Assembly: GCA_031281765.1 (NCBI GenBank)
Contig: JAITEX010000143.1
Span: forward strand, 1-11,647
Origin: Eubacteriales Family XIII. Incertae Sedis bacterium
GTDB lineage: Bacteria; Bacillota; Clostridia; Peptostreptococcales; Anaerovoracaceae
Reading direction: 5' to 3'
Length of the DNA stretch: 11,647 nucleotides
The position numbers and the translations under genes are program-made. The notes below the pieces were generated by a model. That model worked only from the letters and a program-made list of their open reading frames with translations, was not told the origin of the DNA and searched no databases. Positions within the stretch are counted from its first letter, which is position 1; every line of letters starts with the position of its first letter. Positions 1 through 5,887 of the stretch are shown here, one piece after another.

Positions 1-17
1 CTCGAGTTTCCGCAAAA

Positions 18-96
18 CGTCATTGCGAGCGAAGCGAAGCAATCCATAAGCATGATAAAAATGGATTGCTTCGTCGCTTTGCTCCTCGCAATGACG
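18..96. repeat. Long imperfect inverted repeat (REP-like)
   Basis: The left arm at 18-46 begins CGTCATTGCGAGCGAAGC. The right arm at 62-96 ends GCTCCTCGCAATGACG. The arms are imperfect reverse complements around a short AT-rich loop and would form a long stem. From memory, arms of this CATTGCGAGCGAAGC type are scattered between genes in many unrelated bacteria; I could not check copy number here. No coding sequence overlaps it, and nothing shows whether it is mobile or acts as an RNA element. Confidence 0.75.
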
Positions 97-174
97 AATG
101 TTTAGGCAAATACCCCATAAATATTGATATATCAATGCCTTTTATAAAAAACACGGAAACTAAAAAAAATGATA

Positions 175-204
175 TTGACAACGGGAGAAATAGCGTAATA
201 TAAT
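175..204 (+). promoter_or_regulatory. Strong sigma-A type promoter for a short transcript
   Basis: A perfect TTGACA (175-180) and a perfect TATAAT (199-204) are separated by 18 bp in an AT-rich setting. Transcription would start near 211. There is no plus-strand gene downstream: the next gene (NUDIX hydrolase, 311-760) faces the other way and a hairpin terminator follows within 80 bp. The promoter therefore appears to serve a short RNA. Match to consensus is as good as it can be apart from spacing one base over the optimum. Confidence 0.7.
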
Positions 205-210
205 TTATGT

Positions 211-290
211 AGCAAGAGGGTTGCACCTTTGCACGGTGGTTACTCTCAATTATAGCTTACTATTGAAAGACCGCCGTTATGGTGGTTTTT
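211..290 (+). ncRNA. Candidate orphan small RNA (~80 nt)
   Basis: The unit is defined by a consensus promoter immediately upstream and a 10-bp terminator hairpin at its end. Inside, CACC/GGTG (224-227 and 235-238) can form a small hairpin and CAAT/ATTG (247-250 and 262-265) a second. The segment ACGGTGGT (233-240) can also pair with ACCGCCGT (270-277), which would compete with the terminator stem, so two exclusive folds are possible. The compact layout resembles antitoxin RNAs of Firmicutes type I toxin-antitoxin loci (RatA-like), but no toxin gene is present on the opposite strand, where the NUDIX gene lies instead. Class and function are therefore uncertain; it may be a remnant. Confidence 0.45.
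266..290. terminator. Bidirectional intrinsic terminator
   Basis: The stem AAAGACCGCC (266-275) pairs with GGTGGTTTTT (281-290) over 10 bp, with two G·U-type pairs, around the loop GTTAT. On the plus strand it ends in T5 followed by CCTTTT and would stop the small RNA starting near 211. On the minus strand the same stem ends in TCTTT and lies about 20 bp beyond the NUDIX stop codon, so it could also end the carD-to-NUDIX operon. Confidence 0.65.
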
Positions 291-310
291 CCTTTTCGTG
301 AGGTGCGGCG

Positions 311-760
311 CTATTCCCGGATGCGGTAGGAGTTCCTGCCGTCCTCTATCATGACTTCGTCCCAGACCTCGTCCGCGAGGAAGTTCGGATAGATGTGTTC
401 GAGGTTTGCGATTTCTTCTCTTGAAAAGTAGCCGATGTCGTCGAGGACCTGGTCGTCGCCAAGCTCGGGATCCTCGCCAAGCTCTTCCTTGCCGCCGATG
501 ACGCGGCCAAGGAAGAAGTTCACGAAACGCTGGCCGCGTTCCCCGGAAACTTCTTCGATATGCCAGAGCAGGCGCCCCACGGAAATGATAAGCCCCGTCT
601 CTTCGAGGACTTCGCGTATGGCGGCGTCCTGCGAGGTTTCGCCCTCTTCGATAGCGCCGCCCGGGGTCATCCAGATGTCCTTCCCCTCATGGCGCTGCAT
701 CACTAAAAGTATCTTGCCTTCGTTATTTGGTATGACTACGCGTACTCCTCCGGTCCACAT
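311..760 (-). CDS. NUDIX hydrolase
   Basis: A 149-residue NUDIX-fold pyrophosphohydrolase, the usual size for a single-domain member. The full Nudix box GX5EX7REUXEEXGU is present: G35, E41, then REVLEETGL at 49-57, including the metal-binding glutamates. Family members cleave nucleoside diphosphates linked to another group (oxidised dNTPs, ADP-ribose, dinucleotides and others). The substrate cannot be told from the box, and nothing specific to MutT proper is evident. The ATG at 758-760 is preceded on the minus strand by GAGGTAA. It is the last gene of the carD operon direction, about 200 bp after proS, and that gap is filled with repeats, so it may be expressed partly independently. Family is certain, substrate unknown. 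Confidence 0.93.
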   Translation of the reverse strand: MWTGGVRVVIPNNEGKILLVMQRHEGKDIWMTPGGAIEEGETSQDAAIREVLEETGLIISVGRLLWHIEEVSGERGQRFVNFFLGRVIGGKEELGEDPELGDDQVLDDIGYFSREEIANLEHIYPNFLADEVWDEVMIEDGRNSYRIRE

Positions 761-792
761 TATTTCTTTACCTCACATTCATAGGAGCCGCC

Positions 793-894
793 TGATTTGC
801 GCGCAGCTTCGTTGCTCCTCGCTCGGGTCGCTCACGTACCGTCAAGTACGCTGCGCTCCCACTCGCTCCGGTGCGCCTTGCTGCGCACAAATCA
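793..894. repeat. Palindromic repeat element between proS and the NUDIX gene
   Basis: TGATTTGCGCGCAGC (793-807) and GCTGCGCACAAATCA (880-894) are reverse complements except for one base. Between them a central CGTAC/GTACG stem closes on the loop CGTCAA, and GC-rich CTCGCTC-type stretches lie on both sides. The whole 100 bp could extrude as a cruciform or fold as an RNA stem in the transcript from proS. It has no coding capacity and no T-tract, so I regard it as an interspersed palindromic element, not a clear terminator. Confidence 0.6.
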
Positions 895-976
895 TTTCGG
901 CTCGTATCTTACTTCATCTTTCATCCCAAGCGTGCTGCGCACAAGTCATTTCGGTTCGTATTTCAGCTTTATCTTT
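879..976. repeat. Two tandem copies of a ~43-bp direct repeat overlapping the proS stop
   Basis: TGCTGCGCACAAATCATTTC (from 879) and TGCTGCGCACAAGTCATTTC (from 933) start two imperfect direct copies that stay similar through CGGYTCGTAT and TTATCTTTC-like sequence. The first shares its start with the right arm of the palindrome at 793-894. The second runs across the proS stop codon (969-971), so the last codons of proS lie in repeat sequence. This suggests local duplication of repeat material at the 3' end of proS. Confidence 0.6.
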
Positions 977-2705
977 CTTCCTCAACCAACTTTGTCGCCG
1001 CGCACACGGCTTCTTCGGCCGACATCTCGACGACTTCTCCGCCGCGTCGCAGCTTGTATTCGACGACGCCCTCACCAGCCTTTTTCCCGACCGTAAGGCG
1101 CAGGGGTATGCCGAAGATGTCGGCGTCATTGAATTTGACGCCGGGCCGTTCGTCGCGGTCGTCTAACATGGTTTCGACGCCGCGGCTTTCGAGCTCCGCA
1201 TAGAGCTTTTCCGCAAGCGCGGCCTGCACGGGATCGTCCGGTTTGACGAGCGTTATTATCACATGGTACGGCGCGACGGATACGGGCCAGATGGGCCCCT
1301 TATCGTCGTGGTTCTGCTCGACGACGGCCGCCATCGTGCGGGTCACACCGATGCCGTAACAGCCCATCACGATCAGCCGGTCCTCCTGGTTCTCATCCTT
1401 ATAGACGGCGCCCATCGATTCGCTGTACTTCGTTCCCAGCTTGAACACCTGCCCGACCTCGATGCCGCGCGCTATCTTGAGCGGGGCGCCGCAGACAGGA
1501 CAGGGGTCGCCCGCGCGAACGAGCTTCAGGTCGGCGGTGATGTCCGCCTCATAGTCGCGCCCGTAGTTCACGTTCAGCATATGCGCGTCCCGCTTGTTCG
1601 CGCCCGCGCAGAGGTTCTTCAGGCCGGGGACTTCGCTGTCGATAATAATGCGGCAGTCCCGCAGGCCGACCGGCCCCGTAAACCCGCCGACAGCCCCCGT
1701 CCGCGCGCCGAGCTTTTCCTCGTCGGCAAACGCTATCAGGTGTTCGGCCACGCCGCCGAGCGCGTTGCGCAGCTTCACTTCGTTCAGCTCGCGGTCGCCG
1801 CGGATAAATACGGCGATATACTCACTGACGGGATAGTCCTCTTTGTCCTCATAGATTTCGAAGAGCAGCGCCTTCAGCGTCTTTTCCTTCGGTATATCCA
1901 AGAACGCGGCGACCTCGTCTATCGTCTTTGCGCCGGGCGTCGCCACCTCACGGAGCGGCTGCATCTCTTCGCCTGAAGGCGCGGCGTCCGGCGTTTCGGC
2001 GCGTTCCGTCGTCGCGGCCATATCACAGACATCGCAATAGGCGACATCGCTCTCGCCGTATTCGCAGAGCGCCGTAAATTCCTCGCTGGCGTTGCCGCCG
2101 ATGGCGCCGGAATCCGCCGCAACCGGCCGGAACGTCAGGCCGCAGCGCGTAAATATCTTCGTATAGGCCTCGCGCATATGCGCATAGCTCACGTCAAGCC
2201 CCGCCTCATCGCGGTCAAAGGAGTAGGCGTCCTTCATCACAAATTCACGGCTGCGCATAAGCCCGTAGCGCGGCCGCGCCTCATCGCGGTACTTCGTCTG
2301 TATTTGGTAGAGATTCAGCGGTAGCTGCCGGTAGGAGGTGATTTCGCTGCGCACGATGTCCGTAAACACCTCTTCGGCCGTCGGCCCGAGGCAGAACTCC
2401 CGGCCGTGCCGGTCCTTCAGCCGCCAGAGTTCGGGTCCGTACACCTGCCAGCGACCGGACTCGTGCCACAGTTCCGCCGGCTGGACGGGCGACGTTATTA
2501 TTTCCTGCGCGCCCGCAGCATCCATCTCCTCACGGACTATTCTCTCTATCTTACGCACGACTCTGAGGCCGAGCGTCATAAACCCGTAGACGCCGGACAC
2601 CGTTTTGCGAATCATGCCCGCGCGCAGCAGCCAGATATGGCTCGGTATCTCAGCCTCGCCGGGAACCTCGCGTAGTGTAGTGATGTGCGCCCTCGATAAT
2701 CTCAT
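969..2705 (-). CDS. proS: Prolyl-tRNA synthetase, bacterial type
   Basis: 578 residues, close to the 572 of E. coli ProRS. It charges tRNA-Pro with proline in the cytoplasm. Class II signatures are present: motif 1 region about residues 38-75, motif 2 about 139-163 (YRDEARPRYGLMRSREF), motif 3 about 450-463 (GIGVTRTMAAVVEQ). A bacterial-type editing insertion lies about 224-410, with TLKAL at 276-280 placing a lysine at the position of the editing-site lysine of E. coli. CxxC pairs bracket the insertion (C224/C227 and C402/C405). The C-terminal anticodon-binding domain covers about 477-575. The ATG is preceded by AGGAGG, an excellent ribosome site, 11 bp after the ispDF stop, so it is cotranscribed with ispDF. 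The stop codon lies in a direct repeat. Confidence 0.97.
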   Translation of the reverse strand: MRLSRAHITTLREVPGEAEIPSHIWLLRAGMIRKTVSGVYGFMTLGLRVVRKIERIVREEMDAAGAQEIITSPVQPAELWHESGRWQVYGPELWRLKDRHGREFCLGPTAEEVFTDIVRSEITSYRQLPLNLYQIQTKYRDEARPRYGLMRSREFVMKDAYSFDRDEAGLDVSYAHMREAYTKIFTRCGLTFRPVAADSGAIGGNASEEFTALCEYGESDVAYCDVCDMAATTERAETPDAAPSGEEMQPLREVATPGAKTIDEVAAFLDIPKEKTLKALLFEIYEDKEDYPVSEYIAVFIRGDRELNEVKLRNALGGVAEHLIAFADEEKLGARTGAVGGFTGPVGLRDCRIIIDSEVPGLKNLCAGANKRDAHMLNVNYGRDYEADITADLKLVRAGDPCPVCGAPLKIARGIEVGQVFKLGTKYSESMGAVYKDENQEDRLIVMGCYGIGVTRTMAAVVEQNHDDKGPIWPVSVAPYHVIITLVKPDDPVQAALAEKLYAELESRGVETMLDDRDERPGVKFNDADIFGIPLRLTVGKKAGEGVVEYKLRRGGEVVEMSAEEAVCAATKLVEEER

Positions 2706-2716
2706 AATTCCTCCTT

Positions 2717-3958
2717 TTACTCAACCAGTTTTAGCAGCGCCACCGCCTGCGCGCCGATGCCTTCTTCGCGGCCCGCAAAGCCGAGCCCTTCTGTCGTCGT
2801 GGCCTTGACACTGACGCGCGCCGCGTCTACGCCGAGCGCGGCGGCAAGCGAGGCGATGATTTCGTCCCGGTACGGCCCCATCTTCGGCCGTTCCGCGATA
2901 ATAGTCATATCCGCGTTTGCGACGGCGTAGCCGCGCTCACGGACAAGCCGCATCACTTCCGCGAGCAGCGTCATGCTCGATATGCCTCGATACCGCTCGT
3001 CCGTGTCCGGGAATACGGTCCCGATGTCGCCAAGCGCGAGCGCTCCGAGCAGCGCGTCCATCAGCGCGTGCGTCAGCACATCCGCGTCCGAATGCCCGAG
3101 CAGGCCCTTCTCAAACGGAATAGGAACCCCGCCGAGAATCAGCTCGCGCCCCTCTGCAAGCGCGTGAACATCGAACCCCGTCCCTGACACAAAGGGGACG
3201 TTCTTTTTTGTGTCATCTCCCCGTTCCGCGTTCTCCAAATCCGCAGCGAACGTAATTTTCCTGTTCGCCGGATCCCCTTGCGTAATGACCACCCGCGCCG
3301 CGCCGTAGCGCAAGGCGACGCTGCCGTCGTCCGTCGCCTCGTAACCGTCGGCGGCGGCTTTCCGGTGAGCCGCAAGTATCATATCAAAGTCGAAGCCCTG
3401 CGGCGTCTGCGCCGCGTAAAACCACTTTCTCTCCGGAATCCGGTAGACCTCCGGAAACTCCCCGGCTGTTCCGGCGCTGCCCCCCGTACGCTCATCGACC
3501 TTGTACAGGGTATCCGTCACCGGTACGCACGGGACCGCCGCGCCGGTAGCCTCCGCGCCGCGCAGGACGTCTTCTATTATACTATCTGAAACAAAGGGCC
3601 GGGCAGCGTCGTGTATAAGGACAATATCCGCAGACCAAAAATGAACCGTCCCCTTTTTGGTCTTTTTGGTTAGCGCTTCGAGGCCGTTTCGGACGGACTG
3701 CGGGCGCGTAGCGCCGCCGGAGACAAAGCCGCGGACCTTCGTGAATCCGGCGGTAAGCCGGCGCGTCTCTTCCTCATATCCGGGGGCATAAATGATAAAT
3801 ATATCGTCGACAAGCGGCGAGTTCTCAAATACCCGGACGGTTGCGGCCAGCATCGGTTCCGCGCCTGTCCGACAAAACTGTTTCGGGCTATCCGCTCCGA
3901 AACGGCTTCCGGAGCCTCCCGCGGCTATCAGGGCCGCGACCTTCTTCTCTTTATACAT
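2717..3958 (-). CDS. ispDF: Bifunctional IspD/IspF enzyme of the MEP isoprenoid pathway
   Basis: 413 residues with two enzymes in one chain. Residues about 5-243 are IspD (2-C-methyl-D-erythritol 4-phosphate cytidylyltransferase, CTP-dependent): nucleotide loop AAGGSGSRFGADSPKQF (12-28), VLIHDAARPFV (113-123) and AAQTPQGF (182-189). Residues about 258-412 are IspF (2-C-methyl-D-erythritol 2,4-cyclodiphosphate synthase): GFDVH (261-265, metal ligands D263 and H265), LLGHSDADV (286-294, metal ligand H289), DIGTVFPDTD and DMTIIAERPK. Two stretches look foreign: TKKGTVHFWS (about 100-109) inside IspD and DTKKNVPFVS (249-258) at the domain junction. Both are encoded by palindromic mini-elements. 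All key motifs survive, so both activities are probably retained. It follows yacL and precedes proS; the ribosome site GAGGT abuts a third mini-element. Confidence 0.95.
   Translation of the reverse strand: MYKEKKVAALIAAGGSGSRFGADSPKQFCRTGAEPMLAATVRVFENSPLVDDIFIIYAPGYEEETRRLTAGFTKVRGFVSGGATRPQSVRNGLEALTKKTKKGTVHFWSADIVLIHDAARPFVSDSIIEDVLRGAEATGAAVPCVPVTDTLYKVDERTGGSAGTAGEFPEVYRIPERKWFYAAQTPQGFDFDMILAAHRKAAADGYEATDDGSVALRYGAARVVITQGDPANRKITFAADLENAERGDDTKKNVPFVSGTGFDVHALAEGRELILGGVPIPFEKGLLGHSDADVLTHALMDALLGALALGDIGTVFPDTDERYRGISSMTLLAEVMRLVRERGYAVANADMTIIAERPKMGPYRDEIIASLAAALGVDAARVSVKATTTEGLGFAGREEGIGAQAVALLKLVE
3185..3215 (-). repeat. Palindromic mini-element copy 1, at the IspD/IspF junction
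   Basis: 31 bp with perfect ends TGACAC/GTGTCA and the minus-strand core AAAGAACGTCCCC. It is translated in frame as DTKKNVPFVS (residues 249-258), exactly between the last IspD residues and the GTGFDVH that opens IspF. Two relatives sit at 3633-3662 and 3968-3996, the latter two in the opposite orientation. From memory this AAAGAACCGTCCCC family is widespread in bacterial genomes; its mobility mechanism is not something I can state. Confidence 0.75.
3633..3662 (+). repeat. Palindromic mini-element copy 2, inside the IspD domain
   Basis: 30 bp with perfect 9-bp ends GACCAAAAA/TTTTTGGTC around the core TGAACCGTCCCC. Its length is exactly ten codons, so the ispDF frame is kept; it encodes TKKGTVHFWS just ahead of the conserved VLIHDAARP strand. 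The ends differ from copies 1 and 3 (GACCAAAA in place of GACACAAAA), but both arms have changed together, which keeps the palindrome and argues for selection on the stem or for a distinct subfamily. Confidence 0.75.
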
Positions 3959-3967
3959 AGCTACCTC

Positions 3968-3996
3968 GACACAAAAAGAACCGTCCCTTTTGTGTT
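3968..3996 (+). repeat. Palindromic mini-element copy 3, between yacL and ispDF
   Basis: Arms ACACAAAA (3969-3976) and TTTTGTGT (3988-3995) enclose AGAACCGTCCC. The right end overlaps the yacL stop codon (TTA at 3995-3997 on the plus strand) and the left end lies next to the ispDF ribosome site. The copy thus fills almost all of the 36-bp intercistronic gap, and the mRNA hairpin it forms would sit just upstream of the ispDF start, where it could affect ribosome access. Confidence 0.75.
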
Positions 3997-5098
3997 ATTT
4001 TGTGCGGGCGAATATCATGCGGCCCGCGGAGGTCTGCAGCACGCTCGTCACGATGACCTCTATCGTCTTGCCGATGTACCGCTTGCCATCCTCAACCACG
4101 ATCATCGTACCGTCGTCGAGATAGCCGACCGCCTGCCCCTGCTCCTTGCCCTCTTTGACGAGAAAAAGCGTCATCTCCTCGCCCGGTAGGACCACGGATT
4201 TCAGCGTATTCGCGAGCTCGTTGATATTCAGCACCCCTACACCCTTGATGGAAGCCACCTTGTTCAGATTGAAGTCGTTCGTGACCACCTTGCCGTTCAT
4301 GATTTGAGCGAGCTTCAGGAGCTTCACGTCGACTTCGGGTATATCGTCGAGCGCCTTCTCATTGTCCGTATTGTATATCTGTATGCCGTGTTCGGTTTGA
4401 ATGCGGTTCAGCACATCGAGGCCGCGCCGGCCCCTGTTGCGTTTCAGGCCGTCCGAGCTGTCCGCGATATGGCGCAGCTCCACAAGGACGAATTCGGGTA
4501 TCACGATGCTTCCCTCGATAAATCCCGTCTTCATAATGTCGGCTATTCTTCCGTCGATAATAACGCTCGTGTCGAGTATCTTCGGCGCGGCGCCGTCCGC
4601 ACTACGCGATTTGCCGCTGCGCGGCGCGACCGAACGCCGAGCCATCAGCACATTGCGGATCATCTCCTTGCCGCGCCTGCCGCCGACGACGACGCCGAAC
4701 CATACGAATATGATGTAGGTGAGTACGGTCAGCGCAACGCGCAGGTAATTATTCTCGATTCCCGCGAACGCGAGGCTGATAAGCGACGCGATAATAAGGC
4801 CGGTGATAAGGCCGACGGTTTCCGACAAGAGGTCCTGCCACGTTAGGTGCTTTATCTCATTTTCAACGCTGAGAGCTATGCGCGAACTGGCTTTTCTGAA
4901 TGCGGGCGTCAGGATAAAGAATAAAAATCCAAAAATAAGTGCGAGTGCGACAGCGAGTAAAGACTTATGCAGGGTTGTCCACGTATTAAAGTCCATCGCG
5001 TCTAACTGAGGCGCCACATAGCAGAAGAGAAGGTACACGCCGTAGCCGGCAACGGCTCCGAGCAGCGTGATGCCGCCCCTTATGATTTTTCTTATCAT
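3995..5098 (-). CDS. yacL: PIN/TRAM domain membrane protein, YacL family
   Basis: 367 residues, the standard YacL architecture. Four membrane segments occupy about 8-28, 45-65, 94-114 and 121-140. A PIN nuclease-like domain follows (about 172-295) with the acidic site complete: D176 in LDTS, E207 in LVEL, D257 in EVDVKL and D275 in TNDFNL. A TRAM RNA-binding domain ends the protein (about 300-365). The linker at 150-170 is basic and Ser/Ala rich. A membrane-bound RNA-acting ribonuclease is the likely role, but the family's substrate is not established to my knowledge. GGAGG lies 12 bp before the ATG. The gene follows carD and precedes ispDF, the same neighbour as in Bacillus. Confidence 0.95.
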   Translation of the reverse strand: MIRKIIRGGITLLGAVAGYGVYLLFCYVAPQLDAMDFNTWTTLHKSLLAVALALIFGFLFFILTPAFRKASSRIALSVENEIKHLTWQDLLSETVGLITGLIIASLISLAFAGIENNYLRVALTVLTYIIFVWFGVVVGGRRGKEMIRNVLMARRSVAPRSGKSRSADGAAPKILDTSVIIDGRIADIMKTGFIEGSIVIPEFVLVELRHIADSSDGLKRNRGRRGLDVLNRIQTEHGIQIYNTDNEKALDDIPEVDVKLLKLAQIMNGKVVTNDFNLNKVASIKGVGVLNINELANTLKSVVLPGEEMTLFLVKEGKEQGQAVGYLDDGTMIVVEDGKRYIGKTIEVIVTSVLQTSAGRMIFARTK

Positions 5099-5164
5099 GT
5101 CATATCACATCCTCCGTAGTTTGTACTGGTTTTGCGCGGCCCGACGTCTGTTTTCCGGGCGAAA

Positions 5165-5653
5165 CTAAGCGCTGTCCCCGTAAACAAGCCTCTCTATAAG
5201 CACGGTGATTTCCTCTACGCATTTGTCGCTGACGAGAATGAGTTCACTGATGAGTATCTGTTTCGCGCTCGAAAGCATTTTCTTTTCGCCTGCCGAAAGC
5301 TTCTTAACCTTATCCGCGCGCATCAGGTTTCTTACCACCTCGCACACGCACCGTAGATCGCCCGTCTTCAGCTTGTCCATGTTGTCGCGATACCGCCGGT
5401 TCCAATTGCACGGCATATCCGTAGAATCGCCTCGCAGCGCCGACTCCACATTTTTCAGCTGCTTCTTATCAATGATCTCCCGTACGCCAACACAGTCGGT
5501 CTGGTCGCACGGTATCATTATTTTCATGTCGCCGACGGGTATCCGCAGAATATAATACTCGCGAATCTCGCCGAGTATACGTTGCTTCTCGATTGCCTCG
5601 ATTATGCCCGCGCCATGCATCGGATAGACTATTCGGTCACCGATTGAAAACAT
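5165..5653 (-). CDS. carD: CarD/CdnL-family RNA polymerase-binding regulator
   Basis: 162 residues, the usual length. The N-terminal Tudor-like RNA polymerase-interacting domain (FSIGDRIVYPMHGAGIIEAI, 2-21, through about 55) resembles the TRCF RID. The helical C-terminal DNA-binding domain has the conserved tryptophan motif NWNRRYRDN (83-91) and the terminal GEKKMLSSAKQILISEL (122-138). CarD proteins bind the polymerase beta subunit and stabilise open complexes at promoters. This copy is rather cysteine-rich (C49, C54, C82, C102, C104, C145). The ATG is preceded by GAGGTGG. It is the first gene of the minus-strand operon with yacL, ispDF and proS and has its own near-consensus promoter. Confidence 0.95.
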   Translation of the reverse strand: MFSIGDRIVYPMHGAGIIEAIEKQRILGEIREYYILRIPVGDMKIMIPCDQTDCVGVREIIDKKQLKNVESALRGDSTDMPCNWNRRYRDNMDKLKTGDLRCVCEVVRNLMRADKVKKLSAGEKKMLSSAKQILISELILVSDKCVEEITVLIERLVYGDSA

Positions 5654-5690
5654 ACACCACCTCTGATATTCCTGTTTTTTCTATGCTTAT

Positions 5691-5719
5691 AGTATAACCC
5701 GAAAGCCCCCCCGCGTCAA
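5691..5719 (-). promoter_or_regulatory. carD operon promoter
   Basis: On the minus strand TTGACG (5714-5719) and TATACT (5691-5696) are separated by exactly 17 bp, about 40 bp upstream of the carD start codon. The spacer contains a run of seven G residues (5706-5712), which is unusual inside a promoter. It should drive carD and the genes after it. Confidence 0.8.
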
Positions 5720-5742
5720 GGCGGGTTCTGCGGAAAGCCTTG

Positions 5743-5779
5743 ATTTTCAAAGCAAAATAGGCGTTCAGCTTTTGAAAAT
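5743..5779. promoter_or_regulatory. Inverted repeat between the divergent carD and TraX promoters
   Basis: ATTTTCAAAGC (5743-5753) and GCTTTTGAAAAT (5768-5779) are complementary with one bulged base around a 14-bp loop. It lies between the carD -35 (5714-5719) and immediately upstream of the TraX -35 (5780-5785). That position fits an operator serving one or both promoters. No binding protein can be named. Confidence 0.4.
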
Positions 5780-5808
5780 TTGCGTTTCTTTATGGATTAG
5801 GCTATATT
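5780..5808 (+). promoter_or_regulatory. Promoter of the TraX-family gene
   Basis: TTGCGT (5780-5785) and TATATT (5803-5808) are separated by 17 bp, leaving a leader of about 70 nt before the start codon at 5888. The match is moderate at both boxes with ideal spacing. Confidence 0.55.
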
Positions 5809-5887
5809 TATACCGTACTGATTTGGCAGGCATAAAAGCGCTGAAAGAGCGTTTGGATTGCGATAGGCTGGGGGAGGTAGGTGTACA

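Noticed and set aside
20..226. 68-codon minus-strand frame with a hydrophobic N-terminus, considered as a small membrane toxin
   Set aside because: It starts with GTG without a ribosome site, is antisense to a consensus promoter, and its second half is a translated inverted repeat.
793..976. Repeats between the NUDIX gene and proS considered as a CRISPR array
   Set aside because: Only two imperfect direct copies, no regular spacers, and no cas genes.
435..1203. Overlapping plus-strand open frames across the NUDIX gene, the repeat gap and the proS 3' end
   Set aside because: They are antisense to convincing genes, low-complexity Ser/Arg-rich, and recognise no family.
5139..5160. GCCCG/CGGGC hairpin between carD and yacL as an attenuator
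   Set aside because: Only a 5-bp stem with a 12-base loop and no T-tract; too weak to annotate.
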